This document shows positions 1 through 13,542 of a DNA stretch of 64,000 bases, piece by piece. The stretch lies in assembly GCF_000003855.2 (NCBI RefSeq), contig NW_003101680.1:4191530-4255529 (forward strand), read 5' to 3'. The notes beneath the pieces were generated by a model. It worked only from the letters and a program-made list of their open reading frames with translations, was not told where the DNA came from and did not search any database. The DNA comes from Blastomyces gilchristii SLH14081 (taxonomy: Eukaryota > Ascomycota > Eurotiomycetes > Onygenales > Ajellomycetaceae). The translations under genes were made by a program, and so were the position numbers. The first letter of the stretch is position 1. Each line of letters opens with the position of its first letter.

Positions 1-3000
1 TATGAAAGAAAGAGATCAAGATATTAATTTAATCTAAGATTTAATATCATGTCTGACTCTGATATTCTAGCGAGTGATATTATAGATAAAGAGAATGAGT
101 TTAACACTATACAACTTATAAATATCTATAATGAAAGGTTATTATAGAAAAATAAGAATATCTGAATAATTAATAGAGAATTTTTAAACATAACTTTATT
201 AAAAAACTCTATAATTGTAGAAGACTTCAATGCATATCATCTCTGATAAAATTCAGAATGCAGAAGAGTAGTAAGAGTAGATAAACCCATTAAATAAACT
301 TTTAAATATTTAATAGATTTAGTTAACAAGTCTGATCAATAAACATTCTTTAGATAAGATATGAAACAGAAATCTATTATAGATCTAACTTTTATATTAT
401 AAAATCTAATTGAAAAAAGACTTATAAACTGATTTATTGACTCAAATGAGACATCAGAATCAAGTTATGAGATTATTCAATTTAATATTGAACTGAGTGA
501 AAAATAAATGAGTGAAAACTGTCTTCTCTTTAATCAGTATAACTTTAAAAAAGCTGATTGAAAAGTAGTTAAAGAAAGTATAAAACTGTTAAAATCTGAA
601 AGCCAGAGTGAACTCTATTAAAATCTCAGTCAAGATATCTCAAATAAAATACTTAAGAATAGAGTAAAGCTTATTACATCTATTATTCTAATAAGTATTA
701 GAGATAATATTTCAAAGAAAAAGTCTTCTGAGTATTTCAAATCTTGATGAAATGAGAATATCATATCTAAAAGAAAATAATTAGTCACTGCTAAAAGAGA
801 TTGAAAGAATGATATAATATCTGATAAAGAGTTCAAGACTGTCAGAAATGAATATTTTTCAGATATTACAAGAGCTAAAACAGACTGCTGAAACAAATTT
901 CTTAAAGAAGTATAAGAAAAAGAAGTTTTTAAAGCTTTCAACTATACTAAAACAAGATGTGTAGTAAAACTTTCAGTCTTAGAATATAAGTTTTAGAATG
1001 AATTATATACAACAAATTATTTTAAGAAAAAATATCAAGCTTTTATAAGAATTCTCTTTCAAAACTCATCAGATTCAGATTCATAGAAAGAGAATATATC
1101 ATTTTATAACTATATTAATGAAAATGACTGAAAATGATCTGAACTTATATAAGATGAATTAGAGTCAGTTATCTTCTCAAGTTCAATTAAAATTGCTTCA
1201 GGGCCTGATTGAAACAATCACTTAATTATTCAAAATATATATTTCTACTGAAAGAATGAATATTTTGAGCTCTTTTTCAATCTCTTGAAAAATGATTATC
1301 ATTCTGAATGCTGAAGAGAACTTACTAAAGTAATTCTTATACAATTTAATAGAAAAGTTTCAATTTCTATGTTATATAGAGTAATATCTCTATTAAACTG
1401 TCTAAAAAAGATTTTAGAAAAGATAATAGTTACTAGATTATCTTTTATAAGCTCTATTAGTGATTCTCTTCTATTTAGTGAATAAATAAGAGATAGAAAA
1501 CAATACTCTGCAATTGACACTGTACTCTCAGTTATTCATAACATTTAAATAGTAAAATATGAAGATCTGGTCTCAACTGCAGTTTTTATTGATATAAAAG
1601 ATATATTTAATCATGTTTCAAAGTCAAAGATGATTCAAACTTTGAAGATATTAAAACTGTCACTTTATTCAATAAAATAAGTTAACTGTTTTATATCTAA
1701 AAGAATTATATAACTATTCTTTGATGAAATGAAATAAGATAAGACTGAGATAAAAATAGAAGTACTGTAAGAATCTTCAATATCACTCATTTTATTTGTA
1801 ATATACACTGCATATCTATTCAAGAATATTGATATGAAAATAATGAGATCTTTAATCTATGTGAATGATATTGATCTAGTCTAGAGTTCAAAAACAATCA
1901 AAGAGAATTTAAAAGTAATTGAAAAAGCAGTAAAGAAAATCTTTGTTAGAGCAGATATTAATCAAATTCAAGTTGATATGAATAAAACTGAGTTGATTGA
2001 GTTCTTTTCTAAATTTAATGAGAAAAAACTAAGTCTCACTCTTTTAAATAAAGAGATTAAACTCAGTTTGAATGTCAAATGACTAGAGATATGATTAAAC
2101 TTCAAGTTGAATTTTAAATGTCATTTTCAACAAGGAATTATCAAGACAGAGAGACTACTGAATAGTGTGATAAGACTATTAAATACAGAGAGAGATCTAT
2201 TCTTTCAGACTATGAGACAGTTATACATAGTCTGTATTATCTCAGTAGCTGATTATGAAGTTCAAGTGTGATAAAATAATCAAGAAAATTTCACTGAACT
2301 CTTTCAAAGAGTGTAAAATAAAGCTTTGAGAAGAATTCTAAGAGCATTCTAATCATCTTCTATTAAAACAATGAAAATTGAAGCTTCAATTTCTTCTTCT
2401 GCTATTCAATTTAAAAAGGCCTGTATAAACTATACTCTGAGAGTTATAAAGATAAGCTTAAATTATATAATCAGAGAAAGAGTCTGTTCTTCATTTTCAT
2501 TAATCAACTCAGGAAATAAACTAGATTGAAATAGATTTCTTGATTGAAATGAAAATAATTCTTCAAAGAAAATGCTCTCTCAACTATACAGATGATATTC
2601 TCTGATTAAAAATCAATTTTATTCATTAAATATTGAGAAAATTAATCATGAGAAGATATCTCTCTGAAGAGAAAAGCTAAAATCTCTCATAGACTTATAA
2701 ATAAGTGAACTATCTAAAGAGAGAGAATATCAACAGTAGTTGAAGAAGATTTCTACAATTAATATATAAGACTCTATTCTGGTTTACTCAGATAACTTAA
2801 AAAATGAGAGTTTGAACAGATTAGATGCAGACATTGCTTATACTGAAGATAATATCAATTTTATCTCAGATTTCTGAAATTTAGACTGTGAATCTGAAGT
2901 CTTTGATACTGAACTATTTATAATAGTGAAAGCTTTCAAACTTATTAAGATAAAATCTTATAAAAGAGAAAATAGTTTAAAAGTGATATGAATATTTTCT

Positions 3001-4085
3001 AACAATCAAGCTGCTTTGAAAAGTCTTAGAAGTAGTCAGATTCATAATAATTAAATTAATCTTAAACTGATTTTAAATTCTGTTATGAAAATTGAAATGA
3101 AAAGAATATTGAAACTGATAATTCATCTGCACTAAGTTTCTTCTTATATAAATATTGATGACAATGAATTATCTGATTCTGTGATAAAAAAGAGTTCAGA
3201 ATTAAGCAGATCTATTTAAAAAACAGTGTTCTGATCTTTTGTAAAGAGAAAGATAAAGAAATCTTATTTAAATAAGTGAAATGAAAGCTGATAGAAACAA
3301 AAGAAGAGTATACATTATTCAAGATTTGAGATAAAACTCAAGTAAAAATCTGGTTTAATTAAATGTAAAAAGAAAATATTCTCATCTATAATTCAGCTGA
3401 AACTAGAAGATAATTATTTCAAATCTTATATACAAAGATTTAATAATAGATTTGATTTAATACAATGCTCATTCTGCAATGCAAATGAAAATTCTGAGTA
3501 TATTATAATACATTATGCACTATACAATAGTCTCAGAGTTAGATTGAAGAAGAAGTATGATTTAAATTAATTAAATATGAGATTCTTATTCTCAACTGAG
3601 ACAGAAATTAAATACTTAATAGACTTTCTATCAGAAACTCAAGCAGCTATAAGAAAATAACTGAATTCAGAAATATCTGAATATGAAGAGATGAAAATTA
3701 ATCAGATATAGTTTGTTAAAATAGCTATACACTATCTTTTAATAATTTTATTTTATTATAGTCTGTCTTTTCTTTACTTTTTCTGTTCTATTCTTTTCTA
3801 TCTACTTATTTAATATATCTATCTTGAAGACTTTGTTCTCTTTTTCTTTGTCATAATATTTTCAAATGATTTCAAAGTATCAGAAGGTGTCAAAATATTG
3901 TAATTTGTAAAGAGTTTTTATATTCTGAGCTGAAATTTTCTGATTTTGCATATCAGAAATTGATAAATATATAATAGTTAACAATATAGATATTTGAAAA
4001 ACTCTGAGAACTAAAAGTACTCACATAGATATCATAGTCTCTGATTGTATACATCTATAATTGAAGAATAATAACAATACTAATA
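1..4085 (+). mobile_element. LINE L1, Tad-like non-LTR retrotransposon, RIP-degraded, 5' end outside window
   Basis: Longest LINE copy in the window. Reading the plus strand through many stops gives the domains in LINE order. An endonuclease segment lies near 205-285 (residues DFNAYH). A reverse transcriptase lies at about 1,560-2,350. An RNase H lies at about 2,760-3,220, and a C-terminal CxxC...H zinc-knuckle segment near 3,466-3,530. The 3' untranslated part runs from about 3,720 and ends in an AAT-rich tail near 4,060-4,085, the same tail seen on L3, L4 and L7. The 5' end is not in the window, so full length is unknown. Assignment to the Tad1-like clade rests on the endonuclease/RT/RNase H/knuckle order known in fungal LINEs. 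No intact reading frame survives. Confidence 0.85.
205..3660 (+). pseudogene. LINE ORF2 relic: endonuclease, reverse transcriptase, RNase H, zinc knuckle
   Basis: Broken coding region of L1; once a polyprotein for target-primed reverse transcription. Visible landmarks: endonuclease residues DFNAYH near 210-230; RT block FIDIKD near 1,590-1,610; RT active-site box now YVND at 1,858-1,869, where the family has two Asp; RNase H start VYSDN near 2,780; RNase H third acidic block now IFSNNQAAL near 2,992-3,018, with Asp changed to Asn; knuckle residues CSFCN near 3,467-3,481 with the last Cys replaced by Tyr. Asp-to-Asn changes are what G-to-A mutation gives. In-frame stops throughout rule out function. 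The same domains recur, more fragmentarily, in L3, L4 and L6. Confidence 0.85.
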
Positions 4086-4104
4086 TTCACTCTGTGAGCT
4101 TAAA

Positions 4105-4319
4105 TGTAAGAGGCCTACGCCGAATAGATCGGTATAATATATAGGTCTTATATAACAAAGTGAAAAATGTTAGAAAAGAAAAAGAAAGAGAAAGTACAGC
4201 AATCAGTGATTAGAGTGAATATTTATATATGTACACAGTAAAGCGTCAAAGTGAAAGAATAGAAATTTCATGAGTTTTCAGCTGAGAATTGATGACTGAG
4301 AATCAGAGCTTCAGCAGAG
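4105..4319 (-). repeat. Truncated 3' LTR of gypsy C
   Basis: Starts TGTAAGAGGCC like the other gypsy LTRs and matches the right LTR (20,425 onward) up to about 4,319. The sequence then jumps to internal integrase-side sequence equivalent to about 9,030 in element A. The outer first 25 bases keep CpG sites (CTACGCCG) that are lost in other copies. Confidence 0.8.
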
Positions 4320-7300
4320 AGTGCTCATAAATTAACACTCTCAATCAGATACTATAGATCTCAGTAAGTCATGTATTCAATAGAATAAGCTCTGTAGAAA
4401 GATTTCAGTGACTTGTTCAGTATTCATCTTATTACAAAACTTCAATATTACATTCTTACTTAATCAGTTACTAATAATCAGAATATTCGTACAATTCTTA
4501 CTCTCAGAGAGATTAATAGTGAAGTCAATTACTACATCTTATCTGATTCTATTAGAAATATCAAGTGATTTCAGGAGATCTTTTCTATGATTTTTCATAA
4601 GATAATAGAAGAACAATAATTGCAGTTTCAGATAAAACATCTGATGCTATTTAATATCTCAGATTAGTAGAACTCTCAAGAGATCATTTAATATAGTTGT
4701 TTACAATCTGAATAATCAGTTATACAAGAATAAAGCATCTCTTGCATTATTCAAGTGTGTAAGAGTTCAGAGTGAGAGACTCAGTGTCATTCACAGAATT
4801 ACAGAGTATTATTATCATCAATTGAGTATTCTCAGATATCAGTTCTTATACATAGTTCTGGGAGAAATCCGAATACTTCTTGATATACTACTTCAGTAAG
4901 TGCTTAAAGAAGTTCATCAGTTTAAGCTATTATATATTATAATTCATTTAGTGTAGATTCAAAAGATGTTCTGATTAGTGAAGTGTATATAGTACTATAA
5001 GTGATCTCATCATAATCAACTAATATCTTCAGGTTCAAGAGCTGATATTCTCAGTTCATTTAATATATATCTGCTATATCAGATGATATATTCTGCTCTC
5101 ATTATAAGAGAGTATCTGTTATCAAGTTCTAACTGCTGAGATTAGACTGGCCGGCGGGACCATGAATTTCACATTTGATCTCATTTGATCTGATCTCATA
5201 TATTTCTTGGCGTGAGTCCCACCAGGATCAAGTATTAAAAAAATCTGAAAATGAACTATTTCTGAGAGAAATGATGTGAAAAATGACCAGATTTCATGCA
5301 AGAATAGTGAAATGAGAGTAATTTCTCAGAATAAACTATGAAAGATGAGCATTCTTTCAAAATCAGAATGAGACTGAGACTGAAGATAAAATTCAGTCTC
5401 ATTTAGTTCATTCAGTGATTGCTTATATAATCAGAATTTGACAATGATTATTAATAATACTCATGAAACAACTAAATACATTCTTGTATAAGTTTATTCT
5501 TCACTTTCTCATGAAAACTACACTTCTCTGATATACTGTGATCAGAGATATTAAACTATCTGATAATTTCATGTTTTATAATCATGAGTTTCTTAATTGT
5601 TTCTTCTTATAATTGTCTCTGATAATAGTAATAAATATCTCAGTTTCAGTTGAACTTTCACTTCATTCTTTTCTTTGTTAATAAAATCATCAGAATATCA
5701 TATGTCATCAGTGCAACAGTTGAATATATACTCTTAATAATTTTTTATAACTCTAGAATTGATTTGATGTGTAAATTTATCAGATTCTCTTAAAGATAGC
5801 AGTTAAATTCAGTTGTATAAGTATATAGTTTTATCTGGTTTTTAGTTGTAATCAATATATACAAGTTCTATTTCAAATTTAGTATTATAGTTCTATATAA
5901 TATAAAGTGTTATCAAAGATTATTACTTACTAGAAAATTGTATTTCACTGTCTTCATATTTTTAACATCTGCTCATTCAAATCTCTGATAGTTAGTATTA
6001 TAGTAGTCTCAGACTAATTTAATATACAAGTCTCATTTCTTCTCTATTCAATCTTGAGAAGTGTAGATATTAACTCAATAGAAGAAATCTAGTAGAGCTG
6101 CTATAGTATAGTACTCTGCAAAAGATTGTTCAGTTTTACTATAATAATATATCAGTTTATTTCTTACAGTAATAATAGCCTATGCTATAGTATTATTTCA
6201 GACTGAATTTCTTTTTAAGTGATTCAACTGCTTCTCAAGATAAGTAAATAAACTGTTATACACTTATCAAACTGACTGCAGTATTGATGTATAAGTGATT
6301 AAGACTGTCTTCATTATTTTATAAAACTGAAACAGTAAATTAATTATATATTTCAACTGAGTTCATTTCATATCAGAAAGTTTTAATATCTGAATCTTTT
6401 CTCAATCAGAGTCTTATACTTAATGATTAATTATTTAATATAATTGAAGAGTCTGAACAGTTATCTTATATATTGAACTTAACATATTCTAACATTCTGT
6501 ATCATATTCAGTGATATGACTGATTTGTTTATTTATTAACTATTATAAAATTATTATTATTATTTAGAGAAGATATAAAATATATTAACAATGTTTCAAA
6601 TCTATTATATTCAAATTATTAGTCAATCTATTCAAAATTAACAGTAGTATTATTAAAAAGCATTATTAAAAAGTAATATTAAAAAGTGTTATCAGAAAAG
6701 ATTATCTTTTATAAAGTGAATATAAAAGTTACTTAAGTAATGACTTTCATCTCATTCTTATTTCAAGAATCAGTTATCTCATTATTTATTGTCTCAATGT
6801 TAAGATTCTTTATCAGTGTTTATATTATAAGTTAAATCACATGAGTAATGCAGAGAATATAATCTTATTAATCATTTCAGAAATGCAAAGTCAATTTTTA
6901 CTTCAAGCTCTTCACTATAGTGTAGTTATTCACAGTATTATCAGTTGTAATTATAAGAAGTCTGTGACTAATATCTCAATAGTTGTTTTTAATCACTGTT
7001 ATTAATATCTGTATTATATAATTCTCAGTATAACTACTGATCAATGATTCAAATTCAATTAATGTCTCTTGATAAGTTCAGTTCTCATCAATGTAATAAC
7101 ATGTAACTCTTATAAATACAAGATTCTTTATACTAGTTTATGTATTTACTGTTAGAGATACTCTTTGATGATTCTTCAACTCTGATTCTAGATATTATAT
7201 ATTAACTTTATAGTGTATCTCAAGATTGAATTGAAGCCATGATCAATGTAAAATATAAAGATTTGAATTAAGTATTTAAAGAAGTATTCAGAATTCAGAG

Positions 7301-7885
7301 TTTTCAATTAATTGAAGAGAAAGATTCAGAGATATATATATATAAAGTAATTATTCATCAAAGTTATTAGATGAGAGTTGTGAAATCAGAGTACTAATAT
7401 ATAATCATTTTTACATGATTTTCTTCACATTAGAAAGTTAGTATTATGAAAAATTATTATCTGATAGAGTAACTTATCAGCTCAGTAGTAATTTTCTGAT
7501 TATTTTTCTTTTATTATCTGCATTCTGATAACTTCAGATATCAGAAAATTTTATTAGAGTTATAATCAGTTTATAATGAATGTTTCTGAATAAAGTTATA
7601 GTAATTATAGTAGAGAGATGACTCTTCAGTAATCTATAATATAATCTGTTAATAATTATTTCATAGTTCATCTCAATATTTGTGTTAAGTTTTTTATAAA
7701 TTTCATGACCTGAAATCAGATGTGAAGAATGAAGTGATTATTTATTATAATTGAAAGAGAGCATTCTATGTTGAATTGTAAATAATATAGACTTTATAAT
7801 TTACAGTGATTTCTTAAAGAGTTTATAATTCTTTAATAGAAGTGAAAGAAGTGAAAGAAGTGAATTCAGAAGATATGATAAAGAT

Positions 7886-8183
7886 TGTAAGAGGCCTACA
7901 TCGAATAGATCAGTATAATATTGATAGGTCTTATATAACAAAGATAAAAATGTTAGAGAAGGAAAGAAAGAGAAAGTGTGAGAATCAGTGATTGAGATGA
8001 ATATTTATATGTGTATGTGATGATGTACGCGGTGGAGCTTCAGAGCAGAAGAATATACACACATTCAGATCAGTGATTGAGAATGACTGAGAATCAGAGT
8101 GTATGTGTTTGAGAATGAAGTGATTGGAATCTGTGAAGTGTAATGAAAAAGTCTATATAATTGATCAGGCACAGCCCGCCACA
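7886..8183 (-). repeat. 3' LTR of gypsy A
   Basis: 298 bp, TG...CA ends, same length as its partner at 13,245-13,542. Most CpG and GpG sites kept in the partner are changed here to CpA, TpG or GpA. Confidence 0.9.
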
Positions 8184-11100
8184 TTAGCCCCTTCTTTCAG
8201 AAGCAGTTCTCATCAGTCAAGAGCTGCTGTTTCAGATAACATGAAACTCAGAGTTCAGATTGATTGATTATAGCTGATTCATTTCACAAGATATTATCAG
8301 CTGCAGTCACAGAGTCTCTCATTGAGAATATTCTCAATCTCTCACTCAAGCTCATTATCTTCTTTTATGATGCCTGATGACTGTCAGTCAGAAGTCAGTT
8401 GAGAAGAGAATGAATCAGTGACAGTGTAGCAGAGCAAGCTTGTGTGAAATATATCATGAATCTCTGATGATGTGTCAAGGCAGTAGTTATAGCTACCTAG
8501 AACTTCTATCACTTTATACTTGATGTGGTGGTAATCTAGTGTACAAGATGAATATGTAGTTTATATATTCTTAAGATTCAATCATACTAGATCTTCTATC
8601 TTATATTGTTCAGTGGGGTCTCAGTGAACATTGATTTGATTCTCTTAATCTTGTTTCACAGTTGTCATGAAGACCTCTGCTCAATTGTGAGCATCTTAAA
8701 GCATCATTACTATATTGTCAGTGATCTGAATTGAACTGTGAGGATTCAATGTGAACTGTGTGATCTCTAGAAGATTCAACACTTCTATGTGATATTCATG
8801 TGTAAGAAAGAATGAGCTTACACCTGTTGAAATAATATCTTGATCATTGATAGTGACCTCTGTGTGTAGATAAAGATTATATCAATTATCTTATAAGTGA
8901 TTGCAGAACTTATGAAGATAATTCTTCATGGTCTGAATTGTCTGTTCTGATGCATCATCAGTCTCAGAGTGATAAACAGTTAATAGACAGCATGTAATCT
9001 TGAGAACTTGACAGATTCTTGTTCAGAGAGTGCTCATGAATTGACAGCTCTGATCTGATACTATAGATCTCAGTAATTCATATATTCAATAGAACAGACT
9101 CTGTAGAAAAGCTTCAGTGACTTGTTCAGTATTCATCTTATCACAAGATTTCAATATTACATCTTTGCTCAGTTGATTCATAATGACCAGAATGTTCCTA
9201 CAACTCTTACTCTCAGATAGATTGACAGTGAAGTCAATTACTACATCTCACCAGATTCTATCAGAGATATCAAGTGATTTTAATAGATCTTTTCTATGAT
9301 TCTTTTATAAGATAACAGAAGAACAGTGATTGCGGTTTCAGACAAAGTATCTAATACTGTTTAATATCTCAGATTAGTAGAACTCTCAGAAGATCATTCT
9401 ATACAGTTGTTCACAGTCTGAATGACTGATTATACACAAATCATGCATCTTTTGCATTATCTGAGTGTATAAGAGTTCAGAGTGAAGAACTCAGCATTGT
9501 TCATGAAATTGTAGAGTGTTATTATCATTGATTGAATATTCTGAGATATCAGTTCTTATACATAGTTCTGAGGAAAATGAGAGTGCTTCTTGATATACTG
9601 CTTCAGTGAGAGTCTGAAGAAGTTCATTCATCTGAGCTGCTGTATATCACAGTTCATTCAGTGTAGAGAAAGTGAAGATATCAATAACAGTTCTAACTGA
9701 AGAAGTATGTATAGTGTCATGAACTCTTTTATCTTGATTAACTAGTATCTTCAGATTTAAGAGCTGATGCTCTCAGTTCATTTAGTGAGTATCTATTACA
9801 TCAGATAGCATATCTTACTCTTGTCATGAGACAGTATCTATCATTGAGTTCTGGCTATCAGAATAGTAGTGTATTGTAAAATGAAAGCAGCTTAAGAACT
9901 CAGATCATCATATCTATTATTCAGTGAGTTTATAGATAGTTATAAAGTATTTGAGATTCTTATGATCTGTGACTATCTCAAATTTGAAGATACTTCAGAG
10001 TTCAGAGTTTCATTCTTCTAAATAGTGTATAATTGTGAGAAGTTTCTTATCATAGACCTCATAATTGCATTCAGTGAGACTCAGTTTCTTAGATATGAAG
10101 ATATATGATTATAGAACATCTTTATCATTATATTGTAATATTGCTTCTTCTATCACATAGCTGGAGAAATCAGCTTCAACAACTGTCTTATAATCAGAAT
10201 CAAATATTATCAGTAGAGAAGTATTAATGAATATCTTCTTTATCTGTATAAATACAGCTTCAGCATTCACTGATTATTGAAATACTGAGTCTTTCTTGAT
10301 GAGGTTTGTAAGTGATCTTACAATATCTGAGAAGTTTCATATAAATCACTGATAGAAGTTAGCAAATCTGATGAAACTTTATACATCTTTCACAGTACAC
10401 AGAGCTTCTCATTCAAGAATAATGAAGACTTTCTCAGAATTTATTTGAATTCTCTTATCAGCTTCTATAATAAAACTCAGATACTTGATGCTCTTGACTT
10501 CAAAATTATACTTATTAATATCTATCAGTAGTTCTGCTTCTTATAGCCATTGTAATATCTTTCACATATACTCTTGATATTCTTTTCTGAATTCATTGAT
10601 GAAGATGAGAATGTCATCTAGATAAGCAGATATAAACTCATTAAGAAAATCTCAGAGTGCTTAGTTGATATACTTCTGAAATGTACTAAGAGCATTAGTC
10701 AGTTCAAAGAGTGTGACTATTCATTCAAAGAGATTATAACATGTTCAGAATACTGTAAGTCATTCATCTTCTTTAATGATATGAATCTTATGAAATGTAG
10801 TAATAATATCTAGTTTTATAAATCATTGAGCTTGTCTGATCTGTGCTAGAGTTTCATTGATAAGAGATAAGAGATATCAATCTTTCTTTGTCAATCTGTT
10901 CAGATCTCAGTAGTTCACACAGAATCAGAGTTCTTCACCTAGTTTCTTTGCAAAGAGAATAGAAGCTGTGATGAAAGAGTTGCTAATATATATGAATTCT
11001 TTATTCAACAGATCATTGAGTGTCTTTCAAAGAAGAAGAAGTTCATCTCAGAATATGTTATAAAGAGAACCTTATAATGATTCAGAATTCTTATTATTCT

Positions 11101-11992
11101 TTTTCTCTAACTTAATACTGTGATTCACTCTGAGATCTTATAAGAGAGATATATTTATAATATGATCTTATCAGAAGATATCTAGATATTCATGATATTA
11201 TTAAGAGAGTTTTGTATGAGAATCTGTTATTATAATATAAGATAATTTTTCTAGAGTCTTTTTGATATCAGTCAGACTGACAGAATAGATTGACACATGA
11301 TTCTGCTATCAGTGATTCTTTCAGTGACTTCTTTTTCTGAGCATTTTGTAGATATTGACAGAGATCTGTGTCAGATCAATAGTCTTGTGAATATCATCTT
11401 TGTGAATTCTATCATTGTTAGAAAATATCAAGCTTCTGTTTTAAGTGTTCAATAAGATGTCTTATTCAGATAGTCAGACAAGTTCTAATATAAGATTATA
11501 ATTAAGATTATCAACTTCATATGCATAGACATCTTCATATTAATGTTCTCTCACATCTATGATTAGCTTCATTATATAACAGATACAAATGTCTTTTGAA
11601 TCATTAAATTCTACAAGAAGTCAAGGTTTTGATAAAGAAATACACTGAAGATTATAATATCTTACAACTGAAGATTTTATCATTGCATAGTGACATAGAC
11701 TGCTGTCTATCATAACTTTCATATTATACATATTATCAATCACAGTAGATACAAGAATCACATTTATTATCATCTTCTCTTCAAATTGTTATCATCTGAT
11801 CTCTTCAAGCTTCTGTTTGTGAATTTGAACAGAAGTTAATCTTTTCTCTGTTTCACTGAGACATTCTCATAGTTATCTTCTGAATCTTTCTCTAATATAA
11901 TGTGATTGACACGGACAGGCACTGATTCATTCTTCAAATGAGAAGATGCTGATCTTTCTCTTGAGTATGAAGACACATAGATCAATTGACAG

Positions 11993-12363
11993 TTGAAAGC
12001 AATGTGTCCTGATCAGTTACAGTTAATGCACACTTCACATTGACATTGATCAGTGACTTCTTCAGAAGTGATCTCAGAAACTTAAAAGCCTGTTCAGACA
12101 GTGAAGACTCTTGCTTATATGTAGATATTTAAGTCTACTCAATTCATGGCATCTGCATCATTGTTATTTCTCAGCATGAGTGTATGAGTCACTGAGATGT
12201 AATGTCTTCTGTCACTGTTCTGTATATTCTTGAGCTTGATAAGATAATCATTCATTATCTGAAGCTGTGTGTAGAAGTCTTTATAAGTCTGATCTTTATC
12301 TGCACTTATAAGAATCTGTAAGAGTTTGAAAGTTAATGTCTTCTTGAGCATACTAATCTTCAT
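11993..12363 (-). pseudogene. gag relic of gypsy A with CCHC zinc knuckle
   Basis: An open stretch of 74 codons (12,139-12,363) survives on the minus strand and matches the plus-strand frame at 22,490-22,714 in element D almost residue for residue (MKISMLKK against MRISMLKK; both contain DKDQTYKDF). Just downstream, at 11,993-12,036, the minus strand reads a retroviral-type knuckle, CINC-4-GH-4-C spacing. This places it in Gag, the structural protein that packages element RNA. The frame is short of full Gag length and the rest is broken. Confidence 0.75.
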
Positions 12364-13244
12364 TTAATTCTCTCAAGATTGATTATCTACTTCTAGAATC
12401 TTGATATTGAAGTCAGGAATGAATGTTGTAAGAGAAGTGTTTCTCTGTTAAATACTCTGTAGTCAATCTAATACTTTCTATTGCATGGCAGTGTCTCAGA
12501 ACAGAATATCAAGATGTTTCATGATATTATCAGATATTCACAACACTGATTCACATGCTTTTATTTATGAATGAAACTTCTGTTTCACACAATCTTTCAA
12601 TCATTCATTGATATATCAATCTTAATTGATTAATGAACTGATGATATCTTCATCTACACTCAGTTTTGTAAGCATTTTCATTCTTCATAATGAGTAGAGA
12701 GTGAGATCAGAAGTATTGAAATATGCAGAAGTATCTAAGCATTCATTCAGTGCTTTTGTATTTGATTCTGTAGATGTTGAAATTGTGTGAGTTAGTTGTT
12801 GAATCTCTTTGTATTGATATTGTTGAGTTGCATGTATATCAGCTATTCTTTATTGTTATAGTTTCAACATTGCTCAGAGTCACTGTGACACTGTGTCTAT
12901 GCTTGTGTTTAAGAGTTCTTTCATATTATCATTAGACATGATTATATTGTTTGTTGAATATGTAATATCTGTGAAATCTGAAGTGTAATCATATGAATAT
13001 CTCATATGTCTGAGTGTCAGAACTCTCAGGTCTTTTGCTGATATTCTCTTTGTAGAATCTTATTACAGAGTCAGTGCAACTGATGAGCAGCTTCTATCTA
13101 GAAACTCAGTGTCTGCTTAACTGTTTCTCTATTTCTTACACATTGTTATGCATTCAGATATCTCTTGATGAATAATTGTTTCTGATGAGAAGATAATGTG
13201 TGAATAATCATTTCCTAATAAGAAGATGATGAATATTTTTATAG

Positions 13245-13542
13245 TGTAAGAGGCCTACATTGAATAGATTGGTATAATATTGATAGGTCTTATATAACAA
13301 AGATAAAAATGTTAGAGAAGGAAAGAAAGAGAAAGTGCAAGAATCAGTGATTGAGGTGGATATTTATACATGTATGTGGTGGCATATGCGGTGGAGCTTC
13401 GGGGCGGAAGAATATACGCGCGTTCGGATCAGCGATTGAGAATGGCTGAGAATCGGAGTGTATGCGTTCAAGAATGAAGTGATTGGAATCTGTGGAGTGT
13501 AACGGAATAGTCTATATGATTGATCGGGCGCAGCCCGTCACA
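13245..13542 (-). repeat. 5' LTR of gypsy A, lightly mutated
   Basis: 298 bp, TG...CA ends. The outer half (about 13,375-13,542) keeps many CpG and GpG sites, for example CTTCGGGGCGGAAG, whereas the paired LTR reads CTTCAGAGCAGAAG there. Confidence 0.9.

Larger units (their letters stand above)
7886..13542 (-). mobile_element. Ty3/gypsy element A, complete with both LTRs
   Basis: A 5,657-bp element inserted in hAT-1, flanked by 5-bp duplications AAGAT (7,881-7,885 and 13,543-13,547). The uninterrupted counterpart in hAT-3 (near 58,630-58,660) shows the empty site. Both LTRs are 298 bp (7,886-8,183 and 13,245-13,542). On the minus strand the order is 5' LTR, gag (zinc knuckle 11,993-12,036), protease, RT, RNase H, integrase and a chromodomain-like end near 8,200-8,400. 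A purine-rich run next to 8,183 on the minus strand fits a polypurine tract. All frames are broken by stops. The right (5') LTR is much less mutated than the left. Confidence 0.9.

Noticed and set aside
4408..4590. Small open frames in AT-rich DNA as genes (e.g. 4,408-4,590, 44,025-44,288, 17,132-17,574, 27,115-27,336)
   Set aside because: They lie on the non-coding strand of gypsy or LINE relics, or in their untranslated parts, and are open only because of base composition.
7886..13542. Dating gypsy insertions by LTR divergence
   Set aside because: The two LTRs differ mainly by repeat-directed transitions with an edge effect, so divergence does not measure time.
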